From Pedobacter schmidteae (GTDB lineage: Bacteria > Bacteroidota > Bacteroidia > Sphingobacteriales > Sphingobacteriaceae), in assembly GCF_900564155.1 (NCBI RefSeq), contig NZ_LS999839.1:2415097-2479096 (forward strand): DNA of 64,000 nt. Direction: 5' to 3'. The notes under the pieces are model-generated. The model saw only the letters and a list, made by a program, of their open reading frames with translations. It was not told the origin of the DNA and ran no database searches. Every line of letters begins with the position of its first letter. Within the stretch, counting starts at the first letter, position 1. Position numbers and translations under genes: made by a program. Below, piece by piece: positions 46,227 through 56,263 of the stretch.

Positions 46227-47390
46227 CTAGGCCAATTGTTGTTTTCCCATCATCAACAACAAATCCTGATCATTAATATCTAGTTTTTTATCTGCTACGG
46301 TCAGGAAGCGGTGATAAGCATCGGCCAATTCCTCTTTACTTAAACTAAAGCCCAAACGCTCCAGGTGAAACTTCAAAGCATGTCTTCCACTACGCGCCGT
46401 AAGTACAATACTTGCATCCGGGAAACCCACATCTTCCGGACGAATAATTTCGTAATTCTCGCGGTTTTTAAGGAAACCATCCTGATGAATGCCTGAACTG
46501 TGAGCAAATGCATTGCTACCCACAATGGCTTTGTTAGGCTGCACAGGCATACGCATTTGCGAACTTACCATACGGCTCAGTTCATAAAAGTTTTTGGTGT
46601 TGATATTGGTATGTAAGCCCAAGGCCTGATGTGTTTTCAGGATCATGACGACTTCTTCAATCGATGTGTTTCCCGCACGTTCGCCAATGCCGTTAATGGT
46701 GCCTTCAATTTGGCGGGCGCCGTTTTGCAAACCTGCAATAGAATTGGCGGTAGCCAGACCAAGGTCGTTGTGACAGTGAACAGAGATAATGGCCTGATCA
46801 ATATTTTTTACATTTTCTTTCAAAAATTTGATTTTGCTGCCGTACTGATCGGGCAGGCAATAACCATTAGTATCAGGGATATTTACTACAGTTGCTCCTG
46901 CAGCAATTACCGATTCTACCATTTTTGCGAGGAATTCAACATCTGCACGTCCTGCGTCTTCCGCGTAAAATTCAATATCTTCTACTGATTTTTTGGCATA
47001 TTTTACAGCTTCAACGGCACGTTCCAGTATTTCTTCGCGGGTACTGTTAAATTTATGCTTAATGTGCATGTCAGACGAGCCGATACCGGTATGGATCCGC
47101 GGACGTTTTGCATACTGAAGTGCAGCAACAGCCGAGTCTATATCGCCTTTATTGGCACGGGTTAAAGCACATATAATAGGTTCAGACACCGCTTTAGAAA
47201 GCTCTACTACGCTCTGGAAATCGCCCGGACTTGAAATAGGAAAGCCTGCTTCAATAATATCCACGCCTAAAGTTTCCAGCTCCTTCGCAATCTCTATTTT
47301 TTCCGGGGTTGTCAATTGGCAACCCGGAACTTGTTCACCATCACGTAATGTGGTGTCAAATACATAAACTCTATTCGGATCGTGTAACAT
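46227..47390 (-). CDS. leuA: 2-isopropylmalate synthase, short form without the regulatory domain
   Basis: This 387-residue enzyme makes 2-isopropylmalate from acetyl-CoA and 2-oxoisovalerate, the first leucine step. Catalytic parts are complete: [17 protein letters not shown] at the N-terminus, [18 protein letters not shown] with the metal-binding histidines, and [16 protein letters not shown]. It ends soon after the linker ([17 protein letters not shown]). The 110-120-residue LeuA dimer domain, which binds leucine in enzymes of about 510 residues, is absent. Feedback control may therefore lie in the paralogue at 42400 or in transcription through the leader at 56264. It starts 12 bases after the ATPase gene. 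Confidence 0.95.
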   Translation of the reverse strand: MLHDPNRVYVFDTTLRDGEQVPGCQLTTPEKIEIAKELETLGVDIIEAGFPISSPGDFQSVVELSKAVSEPIICALTRANKGDIDSAVAALQYAKRPRIHTGIGSSDMHIKHKFNSTREEILERAVEAVKYAKKSVEDIEFYAEDAGRADVEFLAKMVESVIAAGATVVNIPDTNGYCLPDQYGSKIKFLKENVKNIDQAIISVHCHNDLGLATANSIAGLQNGARQIEGTINGIGERAGNTSIEEVVMILKTHQALGLHTNINTKNFYELSRMVSSQMRMPVQPNKAIVGSNAFAHSSGIHQDGFLKNRENYEIIRPEDVGFPDASIVLTARSGRHALKFHLERLGFSLSKEELADAYHRFLTVADKKLDINDQDLLLMMGKQQLA

Positions 47391-47402
47391 AATTTTCTTT
47401 TT

Positions 47403-48896
47403 TTAGTTAGTATAGATATTCTTCTTCATAGTTTGCTCCAAAAGCGTTTCTATGGATTTTACTTCGCCGTTTTCTAATAAAATTCTTTTCTCAATGCAGC
47501 CCGGTATCTGCGCTTCAAAATGACCAACATAAATCAGTGTGGTCCCATTTTTACATAAGTCATCTACCAGCTGATTAAAATGTTGTGTTTGCTGCAGATC
47601 TAATCCCTGGCAAGGTTCATCCAGGATCAGTATCTCCGGGTTTTTTACAATCGTTCTGGCCAGCAGGGCCAGTCGCTGTTTGCCCAAAGGCAATTCATTC
47701 ATCAGGGTATCCTTATATTCATCCAGACCGAAATAGCCAATCAGCTCATCTGTCTGCGCTTTTTTTGAATAACCCGGATCACAAAACAGGCCCGAGCTAT
47801 CATAAAATCCCGAAACAATACTTTGCCATACGGTAGCCGACGGGTCAAAGTACCAATGGAGCTCGGGTGATATTAAACCAATACGCTCTTTGATTTCCCA
47901 GATGCTCTCGCCACTTCCGCGTTTGTTGCCAAACAAATGAAAGTTATTGGCGTAAGCTTGTGGATGATCGCCACAGATTAAGCTCAATAAAGTGGATTTT
48001 CCTGAGCCATTATGGCCGTGTAGTACCCATTTTTCTCCGGCTTTAACCTCCCAGTTAATGTTTTTTAATACTCTTTTCTCGCCATAACTGATGTTCACAT
48101 CAATCATCTTAATGATCTCAGGAGAAGAGGCCGTAACCACGGCTTCTTTTAAAAATGCCGGTACAGCCTTGTTAACTGTTTCCTGTTCCTCTACAGCATT
48201 TCGTTCTTCAGCAGAAATTTCGATCAACTGGCCAGCTTTAATCATCGCCATGCGATCAATGCAAACCGGTAATTCCGGCTCGTTACTGATTAAGATTAAC
48301 TGTGTGCCGGCTTCGGTGATTTGTTCCAGTAAAGTATTCAGGTTTTGACGGGAATTTACATCCAGGCCATTGTAGGGAAGGTCTAAAATCAGCAATTGCG
48401 GTTTTAACCAAATGGCTTTAACCAATTGTAATTTTTTATGTTCTCCGCTGGACAACTGGATGAGGGTAGCATTTTTTAAAGCCGAGAATCCTAAGGCGGA
48501 AAGGATAGGATCTACATCGTCCAATAAAAGACCATGTTTTTTGCCAAAGCTTTCCAACTCCGCTTTTACGCTGGCGGTAGTCTCGGTCGACTGCTTATTG
48601 TAACGTTGCTGATAATAGAAATTAGACTGGCCTTCCAGGTCTTTAAACTGGAACCAGTTGGCTACGTAGTAGACCAATGCGGGCAAATTGCTTTGTGGAT
48701 CAAATCCAATGGCAATATTCCCGTAACTATGTGCCAGGCCGGCAATGGCCTTAGCCAATGAAGTTTTACCACTTCCGCTTGTTCCGCATAATAACCAATT
48801 CTCCTTGCGGTTTATAGTCCAGTTCAAATCCTGTAATACAGGTTTGTGCCGGTACTTTAAATTGAGATTGGTTATTTTGACGACGGGTTGTGACAT
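47403..48896 (-). CDS. Double ABC-type ATPase, ModF-like, with one degenerate site
   Basis: This 497-residue soluble protein has two ABC ATPase halves and no membrane segment. The first half has Walker A GTSGSGKTS (38-46), signature LSSGEHKKL (148-156) and Walker B LLILDLP (168-174), where Leu173 replaces the catalytic Glu; its switch position reads ISNE, with Asn for His. The second half is intact: GHNGSGKST (294-302), a variant signature LPLGKQR (402-408), ILILDEP (422-428) and a VGHFE switch. This layout matches ModF/PhrA-like ATPases linked to molybdate in some bacteria, but no molybdate genes are near. It is placed between ilvC and leuA, 12 bases from leuA, so it is part of the operon. 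Its role there is unknown. Confidence 0.85.
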   Translation of the reverse strand: MSQPVVKITNLNLKYRHKPVLQDLNWTINRKENWLLCGTSGSGKTSLAKAIAGLAHSYGNIAIGFDPQSNLPALVYYVANWFQFKDLEGQSNFYYQQRYNKQSTETTASVKAELESFGKKHGLLLDDVDPILSALGFSALKNATLIQLSSGEHKKLQLVKAIWLKPQLLILDLPYNGLDVNSRQNLNTLLEQITEAGTQLILISNEPELPVCIDRMAMIKAGQLIEISAEERNAVEEQETVNKAVPAFLKEAVVTASSPEIIKMIDVNISYGEKRVLKNINWEVKAGEKWVLHGHNGSGKSTLLSLICGDHPQAYANNFHLFGNKRGSGESIWEIKERIGLISPELHWYFDPSATVWQSIVSGFYDSSGLFCDPGYSKKAQTDELIGYFGLDEYKDTLMNELPLGKQRLALLARTIVKNPEILILDEPCQGLDLQQTQHFNQLVDDLCKNGTTLIYVGHFEAQIPGCIEKRILLENGEVKSIETLLEQTMKKNIYTN

Positions 48897-48910
48897 ATCT
48901 TATTTTTTAT

Positions 48911-48940
48911 AAGCCGCTGCAGGTATTCATGCAGCGGCTT
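48911..48940. other. Intercistronic hairpin between ilvC and the ATPase gene
   Basis: AAGCCGCTGCA (48911-48921) pairs perfectly with TGCAGCGGCTT (48930-48940) around an 8-base loop. The T-run is on the plus strand, while both genes run on the minus strand, so on the operon RNA it is preceded by A and followed by TTATAAAA. It may stabilise ilvC mRNA or mark a processing site rather than stop transcription. Confidence 0.6.
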
Positions 48941-48949
48941 TTTTTGTTA

Positions 48950-50431
48950 TTATGCAGTTTTAATTGATTTCATGGCAGTCATTGCCTTTCTCAATTTGGT
49001 ACCTATTACTTCAACTTCATGTGTACGCAATGCTTCGTTTACAGCAATAAGGGTCCTGTTATCTACACCAGCGTCTTTACCTTCGTTAAAGTTTTTACCA
49101 ACCAGGTCAGTATCTACTTTAGTCATAAAATCGGCTAATAAAGGTTTGCAAGCCTGATCAAATAAATAACAACCGTATTCTGCTGTATCAGAAATTACGC
49201 GGTTCATTTCAAACAACTTTTTACGTGCAATGGTATTGGCAATTAGCGGGGTTTCGTGCAACGACTCATAGTAAGCAGACTCTGGTTTAATACCTGCCTG
49301 TACCATTGTTTCAAAGGCCAACTCTACACCGGCTCTTACAAAAGCAACCATCAAAGTATAGTTGTCAAAATATTCCTGCTCTGCAATTTTAACATCACCA
49401 GCCGGTGTTTTTTCGAAAGCTGTTTCGCCCGTTTCTGCGCGCCATGCCAACAAGTTTTTATCGCCATTTGCCCAGTCAGCCATCATAGTGCTGCTAAATT
49501 CGCCGCTCATGATGTCATCCTGATGTTTCTGGAACAATGGACGCATGATGTTTTTCAGCTCTTCTGAAACTTCGAAAGCTTTAATTTTAGCAGGGTTGCT
49601 TAATCTGTCCATCATTCCGGTAACACCACCGTGTTTAAGAGCTTCAGTAATTACTTCTACACCATATTGAACCAGTTTAGATGCGTAACCTGCATCAATC
49701 CCTTTTTCAATCATTTTATCGAAAGAAAGGATAGAGCCGGTTTGTAATAAACCACACAAAATGGTTTGCTCGCCCATTAAATCAGATTTTACTTCAGCTA
49801 CGAAAGATGATTTTAAAACACCTGCTCTGTGACCACCAGTACCTACACAGTAAGCTTTTGCCTGTGCCAACCCTTTTCCTTCCGGATCGTTTTCAGGGTG
49901 TACAGCAATTAAGGTAGGTACACCAAAACCTCTTACATATTCTGCTCTTACTTCACTACCAGGGCATTTCGGGGCCACCATAATCACCGTAAGGTCTTTA
50001 CGGATTTGCATGCCTTCTTCTACAATGTTAAAACCATGCGAGTAAGATAAAGTAGCACCTTTTTTCATTAAAGGCATTACGGCATTTACCACAGCAGTAT
50101 GTTGTTTGTCAGGGGTAAGGTTGATCACTACGTCGGCGTTAGGGATCAATTCTTCATATGTACCCACGTTAAAGTTGTTGTCGGTAGCATTTTTCCATGA
50201 ATCTCTTTTGCCTTCAATAGCTTCCTTACGCAAAGTGTAAGAAACATCTAAACCACTATCTCTTAAATTTAAACCCTGGTTTAAGCCTTGTGCACCACAG
50301 CCTACAATTACCAGTTTTTTTCCTTTCAAAACATTTACGCCGTCCAGAAATTCGGCGCTATCCATGAAATCGCAAACGCCCAGTTGGTTTAGTTGTTCTC
50401 TAAGAGGTAATGTGTTAAAGTAATTTGACAT
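48950..50431 (-). CDS. ilvC: Ketol-acid reductoisomerase, class II (long form)
   Basis: This 493-residue enzyme isomerises and reduces acetolactate or acetohydroxybutyrate with NADPH, step two of the valine and isoleucine paths. The NADP site is [20 protein letters not shown], followed by the phosphate-binding loop with [16 protein letters not shown]. The knotted C-terminal domain is duplicated, as expected for the long class II form of about 490 residues rather than the 330-residue class I. It lies between the DinB-like gene (38-base gap) and the ATPase gene. Confidence 0.97.
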   Translation of the reverse strand: MSNYFNTLPLREQLNQLGVCDFMDSAEFLDGVNVLKGKKLVIVGCGAQGLNQGLNLRDSGLDVSYTLRKEAIEGKRDSWKNATDNNFNVGTYEELIPNADVVINLTPDKQHTAVVNAVMPLMKKGATLSYSHGFNIVEEGMQIRKDLTVIMVAPKCPGSEVRAEYVRGFGVPTLIAVHPENDPEGKGLAQAKAYCVGTGGHRAGVLKSSFVAEVKSDLMGEQTILCGLLQTGSILSFDKMIEKGIDAGYASKLVQYGVEVITEALKHGGVTGMMDRLSNPAKIKAFEVSEELKNIMRPLFQKHQDDIMSGEFSSTMMADWANGDKNLLAWRAETGETAFEKTPAGDVKIAEQEYFDNYTLMVAFVRAGVELAFETMVQAGIKPESAYYESLHETPLIANTIARKKLFEMNRVISDTAEYGCYLFDQACKPLLADFMTKVDTDLVGKNFNEGKDAGVDNRTLIAVNEALRTHEVEVIGTKLRKAMTAMKSIKTA

Positions 50432-50469
50432 CTTTTTATTTTTTAGATTTTTTAAGGTTCGTTTAATAT

Positions 50470-50937
50470 TTATTTATTGTTGTTGATCACTTTTTTGATA
50501 GCTGAGGCAATTCCGAAATGCAAGGCATCGTGTACCACAAAGAATTGAACAGCTTCGGCATTGCTTTTTACTTCTACACCGTAATCGGTAGTAAAAGCAT
50601 GATAGTTTACAAATTTGTTGTTCTTCAGGTCTTCCTCCAGCTGATCGATGTTGCTGCGCATAAATCCTTTTATCGTATCTACTTCTTCAGCTTTGACAAA
50701 TTTGTCAGGTCTGCTTCCTTTGGTATAAGGCAAAATGTACTGTTTGTCAATCACCGTATCCACATTAGCAAGCCGGTAACATAAGCCTTGCTGACTGGCC
50801 ACAATGTGTCCGAAATTCCAGATGATATTGTTGTTAAAACCCGCCGGAATTTCGTTCAGCTCCTCAATAGTCGAACTTTCGATCAACCTGATGAAGTTTT
50901 CGCGTGTTTTCCTGGTGATATTTAATAGGTATTCCAT
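50470..50937 (-). CDS. DinB-family protein inside the ilv operon
   Basis: This 155-residue four-helix-bundle protein of the DinB/YfiT type has a first helix with [20 protein letters not shown] and a last helix with [16 protein letters not shown], which supply the usual metal-binding histidines. The central part has [18 protein letters not shown]. It lies between ilvN and ilvC on the same strand, 38 bases from ilvC, with a 139-base repeat-bearing spacer on the ilvN side. No role in branched-chain synthesis is known to me; it may be a passenger. It is not closely alike in sequence to the DinB protein at 38257. Confidence 0.85.
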   Translation of the reverse strand: MEYLLNITRKTRENFIRLIESSTIEELNEIPAGFNNNIIWNFGHIVASQQGLCYRLANVDTVIDKQYILPYTKGSRPDKFVKAEEVDTIKGFMRSNIDQLEEDLKNNKFVNYHAFTTDYGVEVKSNAEAVQFFVVHDALHFGIASAIKKVINNNK

Positions 50938-50938
50938 C

Positions 50939-51072
50939 TTAGTATTTAGATATTAGTAGTTAGTATTTGGATACAATAGCGTGTTTATAAATAGTTTTTA
51001 AAACTTAGTGAGTTAGTTTTTAAAGCTGGTGCAGATAGGCAACTCGTCTAAATACTAACATCTAAGTACTAA
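50939..51072. repeat. TAGTATTTAG-type inverted repeat, locus 1
   Basis: The left block (50939-50973) repeats TTAGTATTTAGATATTAGTA and TTAGTATTTGGATA. The right block (51047-51072) is its inverted relative TCTAAATACTAACATCTAAG. It fills the spacer between ilvN and the DinB-like gene and matches the array at 57119-57230. Confidence 0.65.
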
Positions 51073-51076
51073 TTAC

Positions 51077-51694
51077 CTACATGCTAAATACATTCTTTTC
51101 TTTGTCCAGGAATTCGTTTTCAATGACATCCTGTCCGGGATCTTTGCGTTCAAATTCTCTCAGTTTAGCATTGAATCCTTCACTGTCTTTGATGATTGCA
51201 ACTCTTGCGCTTCTTACAAATTCAATCAGTCCATAAGGCTGTAGTACTTCAATCAGTTTGTCAGTTTCTTCACGGTGTCCTGTTGCTTCAAACACGGTAT
51301 AATCTTTACGGATCACTACCGCACGGGCGCCAAATTCGCGTAACAAACGTTCTACCGGAGCACGTTCGGCAACGATATCCGTTGGTACTTTATATAGCGC
51401 CAGTTCCTGCCAGATGATGTCGTCGTTGGTATTGTAATATACCTTCAGCACCTCAATCTGTTTTTCAATCTGGCGACAAAGCTTGCGTACCACTTCTTCT
51501 GTTTCGTGGATAACGATATTGAACCGGTGAATATGTTCAATTTCAGAAGGGGAGGTGTTTAAGCTTTCGATATTTATTTTTCTTCTGGAAAATATAATGG
51601 CAATACGATTCAATATGCCGATTTGATTTTCGGTGTATGCGGTAATCGTAAATTCCTGTTTTCCGATTGTTTCTGTATCCTGGGTATTACTCAT
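51077..51694 (-). CDS. ilvN: Acetolactate synthase small (regulatory) subunit
   Basis: This 205-residue regulatory subunit binds valine and activates IlvB. An ACT domain is at about 14-90 (FTITAYTENQIGILNRIAIIFSRR in two parts, then NIESLNTSPSE), followed by a second ACT-like domain at about 100-180 (LALYKVPTDIVAERAPVERLL, in two parts; TDKLIEVLQPYGLIEFVRSARVAI, in two parts). Somewhat longer than the 160-residue IlvH form. It lies 9 bases after ilvB, the normal arrangement. Confidence 0.95.
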   Translation of the reverse strand: MSNTQDTETIGKQEFTITAYTENQIGILNRIAIIFSRRKINIESLNTSPSEIEHIHRFNIVIHETEEVVRKLCRQIEKQIEVLKVYYNTNDDIIWQELALYKVPTDIVAERAPVERLLREFGARAVVIRKDYTVFEATGHREETDKLIEVLQPYGLIEFVRSARVAIIKDSEGFNAKLREFERKDPGQDVIENEFLDKEKNVFSM

Positions 51695-51703
51695 GATCTT
51701 TAA

Positions 51704-53443
51704 TTATTTAAGTCTGATTTCACTAACACTGCAACCTTGCGGAACCATAGGGAACACGTTATGTTCCTGCGCCACCATCACTTCCAAAAGATAAGAACCT
51801 TTATGATTCAACATTTCTTCCAGGGCTGCAACGAGGTCTTCGCGCTCAGATACTTTTTTACCGGCGATGTAGTAAGAGTCGGCCAGTTTTACAAAATCAG
51901 GACTGGTGATGTCAACAAAAGAATAACGTTTTTCGTGGAACAACTGCTGCCATTGACGAACCATTCCAAGGAACCTGTTGTTCAGGATCAGAATTTTAAC
52001 ATCAATACCGCTCTGCATAATGGTACCCAATTCCTGTAAGGTCATCTGGAAACCACCGTCACCAATTACGGCTACAACAGTACGCTCAGGCGCACCAAAT
52101 TTGGCGCCTATAGCAGCAGGCAAGCCAAATCCCATAGTTCCCAAACCGCCACTGGTAATGTTACTTCTGGTGTGGTTAAACTTGGCATAACGGCAGGCAA
52201 TCATCTGGTGCTGACCAACGTCGGTTACAATTACCGCATCACCTTTGGTCAGTTCGTTCAGCTGGTTCAATACTTCGCCCATGGTTATTTCACCTGTGCC
52301 AGGATTTAATTCCTTTTGAATGACTGTTTCCTGCTCCATTTTATCAAATGACCGGAATTCGGCTAACCATTCTGTATGTTGTTTTTCTTCCACCAATGCG
52401 GTCAACATCGGTAAGGTTTCTTTACAATCTCCCCAAACAGGAACATCTGCTTTAACGTTTTTATCAATTTCCGCCGGATCGATATCCAGGTGGATTACTT
52501 TAGCTTGTTTGGCATATTTATCCAAACGACCGGTTACCCGGTCGTCAAAACGCATACCTATAGCAATCATTACATCGCAGGCATTGGTTTGTACATTCGG
52601 CCCGTAATTGCCATGCATACCCAGCATTCCAACATTTAAAGGATGGTCTGTTGGGATAGCACCTGCACCTAGGATGGTCCACGCAGCAGGGATACCTGTT
52701 TTTTCTACAAAAGCTTTAAATTCCTGCTCGGCATTTCCTAATGAAACACCCTGACCAAACAAGATGAAAGGTTTTTTAGCGGAGTTGATCAATTCGGCCG
52801 CTTGTTGAATATATTCCTTTCTGATCAATGGTTTCGGGCGATAGCTGCGTACATGGTCGCATGGAGTATAGCCTTCATAATCGAACATTTGCAGCTGCGC
52901 ATTTTTGGTGATATCGATTAATACCGGACCTGGACGTCCACTGCGTGCAATGTAAAATGCCTTTGCCAATACGCTAGGTATCTCGTTGGCATCCGTAATC
53001 TGGTAATTCCATTTAGTTACAGGAGTTGTAATGTTGATCACGTCTGTTTCCTGGAAAGCATCCGTACCCAACAGGTGTGCAAAAACCTGTCCGGTAATAC
53101 ATACCATAGGGGTACTGTCTATCTGCGCATCGGCCAAACCGGTAACCAGGTTGGTTGCACCCGGGCCGCTGGTGCCGAATACCACACCAACTTTTCCGGA
53201 AGTACGGGCATAACCCTGGCCGGCGTGCGTACCGCCCTGTTCGTGGCGTACCAGAATATGTTTTAATTTATCTTTATAATCGTATAATGCATCGTAAATT
53301 GGCATGATTGCACCACCCGGATAACCAAAAATGGTATCGGTACCTTCGGCAATTAATCCTTCAAGTAAAGCTACTGAACCCGAAATGTTTACGGTTTTCT
53401 TTGGTTCGGTCAAGGTGTTTGCTTCCTCTTGTGCTGTTTCCAT
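51704..53443 (-). CDS. ilvB: Acetolactate synthase large (catalytic) subunit
   Basis: This 579-residue ThDP enzyme condenses two pyruvates, or pyruvate with 2-oxobutyrate. The catalytic Glu68 is in LVRHEQGGTHAGQGYAR. The FAD/central domain has VMIAIGMRFDDRVTG, and the ThDP-Mg motif is GDGGFQMTLQELGTIMQSG followed by ILNNRFLGMVRQWQ. Full length. Downstream ilvN is 9 bases away and ilvD lies 36 bases upstream. Confidence 0.97.
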   Translation of the reverse strand: METAQEEANTLTEPKKTVNISGSVALLEGLIAEGTDTIFGYPGGAIMPIYDALYDYKDKLKHILVRHEQGGTHAGQGYARTSGKVGVVFGTSGPGATNLVTGLADAQIDSTPMVCITGQVFAHLLGTDAFQETDVINITTPVTKWNYQITDANEIPSVLAKAFYIARSGRPGPVLIDITKNAQLQMFDYEGYTPCDHVRSYRPKPLIRKEYIQQAAELINSAKKPFILFGQGVSLGNAEQEFKAFVEKTGIPAAWTILGAGAIPTDHPLNVGMLGMHGNYGPNVQTNACDVMIAIGMRFDDRVTGRLDKYAKQAKVIHLDIDPAEIDKNVKADVPVWGDCKETLPMLTALVEEKQHTEWLAEFRSFDKMEQETVIQKELNPGTGEITMGEVLNQLNELTKGDAVIVTDVGQHQMIACRYAKFNHTRSNITSGGLGTMGFGLPAAIGAKFGAPERTVVAVIGDGGFQMTLQELGTIMQSGIDVKILILNNRFLGMVRQWQQLFHEKRYSFVDITSPDFVKLADSYYIAGKKVSEREDLVAALEEMLNHKGSYLLEVMVAQEHNVFPMVPQGCSVSEIRLK

Positions 53444-53479
53444 TGTTTTATTTTTAGGTAATGAGGTTTTTGAATCTGT

Positions 53480-55177
53480 TTAATCGGTATAGGCATCAGT
53501 AACACAGCCTTCACTGGCACTGCTTACTTGTTTGATGTATTTGTAAAGCACTCCTTTGGTGACGGGTGGTGGCAACTGTGTCCATACTGCCCGGCGGTTA
53601 GCCAGTTGTTCTTCGGTCAGGTGAACATCTATAGAGTTGTTTACGGCATCAATAGTAATAATGTCATCATCATGAACAAGGGCAATGTTTCCTCCATCCC
53701 ATGCTTCGGGAGTGATGTGGCCTACCACAAAACCGTGCGTGCCACCCGAGAAACGTCCATCAGTAATTAATGCTACCGATTTACCTAAACCTGCACCAAT
53801 AATCAATGAAGTTGGCTTTAGCATTTCAGGCATACCAGGGGCACCTTTAGGGCCAACCTGTCTGATTACGACCACGTCTCCACTCTTTACGCGTCCGCTC
53901 TGGATACCGGCCATCAACGATTTCTCTCCGTCAAAAACACGTGCGGGACCTGTAAATTTCTCTCCTTCTTTACCACTGATTTTGGCAACTGATCCTTTGG
54001 TCGCGAGGTTTCCATAAAGCATTTGCAGGTGACCTGTTTCTTTAATCGGGTTTTCTATAGGGAAGATGATCTTTTGTGTATCGAAATCCAAGTCAACGGC
54101 TTCGGCAACATTTTCTGCTAAAGTTTTTCCGGTAACGGTTAAACAATCGCCATGCACTAAGCCAACCTTTAATAAGTATTTCAATACGGCCGGTACACCG
54201 CCAATTTCGTGCAGATCTTCCATCAGGTAGGTTCCGCTCGGTTTCAAGTCGCCCAACACCGGCGTGCTGTCACTAATTCTCTGGAAGTCTTCCAGTTTTA
54301 AGTTCAATCCAACAGATTTAGCCATAGCAATTAAATGCAGTACAGCATTGGTAGAACCACCCAGTACCATCACCGTTACAATGGCATTGTGAAATGCTTT
54401 TTCGGTCATGATATCAGCGGGAAGGATATTTTTTTCCAGCAGGATGCGGATATACTTTCCTGCAGCTACACATTCATTCTTTTTCTCGTCACTTATTGCC
54501 GGATACGATGAACTGTAAGGTAAGCTCATACCCAAAGCCTCAATAGCAGAAGCCATAGTATTTGCAGTATACATACCACCGCAGGCACCTGCACCTGGAC
54601 AAGCGTTTTTGATGACACCCTGAAAATCTTCTTCTTCTAAATTACCGGCTAACTTTTGGCCCAGGGCTTCAAAAGCAGATACAATATTTAATGAAGCACC
54701 TTTATATTTTCCGGAATGGATACTGCCGCCATATACCATGATAGATGGGCGGTTTAGGCGACCCATAGCGATGATAGATCCTGGCATATTTTTATCGCAT
54801 CCAGGGATGGTGATCAGTCCGTCATAATATTGTCCACCACAAATGGTCTCGATAGAATCGGCAATTACATCTCTTGATACCAGTGAGTAACGCATGCCAT
54901 CGGTTCCGTTAGACATGCCGTCACTTACCCCAATGGTACCAAAGGTTAAACCGACCATGTCATTTTTCCAGACCCCATCTTTTACAATCTGAGCCAAATC
55001 GTTCAGGTGCATGTTGCAGGTATTTCCATCGTATCCCATGCTGGCAATGCCAACCTGAGCTTTATCCATATCTGCTGAGGTCAATCCAATTCCGTACAAC
55101 ATTGCCTGGGCCGCAGGCTGTGTAGGGTCTTGTGTAAATGTTTTGCTGTATCGGTTAATTTCTGGTGTTTGTGACAT
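53480..55177 (-). CDS. ilvD: Dihydroxy-acid dehydratase
   Basis: This 565-residue iron-sulphur enzyme dehydrates dihydroxy acids to the 2-oxo acids before transamination. Family motifs are present: the [12 protein letters not shown] cysteine, [19 protein letters not shown] with the second cysteine, and [20 protein letters not shown] with the third, plus the C-terminal [18 protein letters not shown]. Full length. It follows ilvE by a 103-base A-rich spacer on the coding strand that shows no hairpin. Confidence 0.97.
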   Translation of the reverse strand: MSQTPEINRYSKTFTQDPTQPAAQAMLYGIGLTSADMDKAQVGIASMGYDGNTCNMHLNDLAQIVKDGVWKNDMVGLTFGTIGVSDGMSNGTDGMRYSLVSRDVIADSIETICGGQYYDGLITIPGCDKNMPGSIIAMGRLNRPSIMVYGGSIHSGKYKGASLNIVSAFEALGQKLAGNLEEEDFQGVIKNACPGAGACGGMYTANTMASAIEALGMSLPYSSSYPAISDEKKNECVAAGKYIRILLEKNILPADIMTEKAFHNAIVTVMVLGGSTNAVLHLIAMAKSVGLNLKLEDFQRISDSTPVLGDLKPSGTYLMEDLHEIGGVPAVLKYLLKVGLVHGDCLTVTGKTLAENVAEAVDLDFDTQKIIFPIENPIKETGHLQMLYGNLATKGSVAKISGKEGEKFTGPARVFDGEKSLMAGIQSGRVKSGDVVVIRQVGPKGAPGMPEMLKPTSLIIGAGLGKSVALITDGRFSGGTHGFVVGHITPEAWDGGNIALVHDDDIITIDAVNNSIDVHLTEEQLANRRAVWTQLPPPVTKGVLYKYIKQVSSASEGCVTDAYTD

Positions 55178-55280
55178 ATTATAGTTTTGGTGTATTAGGC
55201 TTTATGTGTTTTATTTAATATTATGCTTTGTATTTGGTCTTTGTGCATTCGTCTTTATTCCTTGTTCCTTAATCCTTGCT

Positions 55281-56171
55281 CTAAATAATCACTTCATAGT
55301 TTTGTTTTTCTAAAACAAGGCATTTATAGGTACGTTGAATCGTTGCACCGACGCTATCTATCCACCTGACGGGAAATTTGTAGTCATCAACGGAAGCTAT
55401 CCCTGCAATTTCAGAGGCGGTGCCACAGAAAAATGCACTGTCGGCATGTTTCAAATCAGTGACTGTTAAGTGTTTTTCTATCAGTTCTATTTCCAGGATT
55501 TTGCACAATTCGATTACGGTAGCCCGGGTAATACCAGGTAATATGTGACCTAGCGGCGGAGTAAATAACTTGCCATTTTTTTCAATGAAGATATTGGCCC
55601 CAGGCGCTTCGGCAATATTTTGGTTCATATCCAATAGCAAGGCTTCATCAAAACCTTTGCTTTTGGCTTCGGTTGTAGCCAGGATAGAGTTTACATAGTT
55701 ACCACTGATCTTAGCTTCCATAGGTGTCGACTTGGGGTTTGGTCTTTCGTAGGTTGAAATACAAACTTTTAATTGTTCGTGACCTAAATAGGCACCCCAT
55801 TCCCATGCACAGATCATGATGGAAGGTTTGGTCCCACCAATCAGCGACATATTTGGTGCGCAATAAACCAAAGGACGAATGTAAGCGTTTTTCAGATTGT
55901 TGATTTCCAGTAGCTTGTATGTTTGTTTTACCAGGTCGGCCACGTCCCATGGAAAGGGGATATGTACCAGTTCGGCAGATTTTTTTAAGCGGTTAAAGTG
56001 TTCTTTAGCTTTAAAAACCCTGGTTCCGTTATGGGTATGATATGCTCTTATTCCTTCAAATACAGCATAGCCATAGTGTAATGACTGCCCATAAATATCG
56101 GCAGTGGTGTCAGTTGCTTTTTGAAACTGGCCGTTTAAATAAAGCACCGTATTTGAGTTAAAATATTGCAT
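55281..56171 (-). CDS. ilvE: Branched-chain amino-acid aminotransferase
   Basis: This class IV PLP aminotransferase does the last step of isoleucine, valine and leucine synthesis. I prefer the ATG at 56171 (MQYFNSNTVLYLNGQF); an in-frame ATG at 56207 sits directly on the T-run of the upstream terminator and adds 12 residues. Motifs: SLHYGYAVFEGIRAY, the PLP lysine in MEAKISGNYVNSILATTEAK, then EALLLDMNQNIAEAPGANIF and a late LPGITRATVIELCKIL. It is the first structural gene of the operon, downstream of the leader peptide and attenuator. Confidence 0.95.
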   Translation of the reverse strand: MQYFNSNTVLYLNGQFQKATDTTADIYGQSLHYGYAVFEGIRAYHTHNGTRVFKAKEHFNRLKKSAELVHIPFPWDVADLVKQTYKLLEINNLKNAYIRPLVYCAPNMSLIGGTKPSIMICAWEWGAYLGHEQLKVCISTYERPNPKSTPMEAKISGNYVNSILATTEAKSKGFDEALLLDMNQNIAEAPGANIFIEKNGKLFTPPLGHILPGITRATVIELCKILEIELIEKHLTVTDLKHADSAFFCGTASEIAGIASVDDYKFPVRWIDSVGATIQRTYKCLVLEKQNYEVII

Positions 56172-56208
56172 TTGGTTATAGGTATGTTTTATATGGTATT
56201 GTTTCATT

Positions 56209-56236
56209 AAAAAAGCGCCACTTTTGGGGGGCGCTT
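56209..56236 (-). terminator. Attenuator terminator of the ilv-leu operon
   Basis: On the minus strand AAGCGCC (56230-56236) pairs with GGCGCTT (56213-56219) around a 10-base loop, followed by a run of six T (56209-56214). It lies 27 bases after the leader-peptide stop and before ilvE. The last codons of the leader ORF contain GGCGCT (56268-56273), which can pair instead with AGCGCC (56230-56235) and break this stem. Confidence 0.8.
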
Positions 56237-56263
56237 GCGTATATTTTTTTATTAAATATTCAT

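Noticed and set aside
50939..51072. CRISPR-like array from the TAGTATTTAG repeats
   Set aside because: Units are few, unequal and both direct and inverted, spacers are not of constant size, and there are no cas genes.
55178..55280. Possible second attenuator between ilvE and ilvD
   Set aside because: The spacer is A-rich on the coding strand without a stem or a short Ile/Leu/Val-rich ORF.
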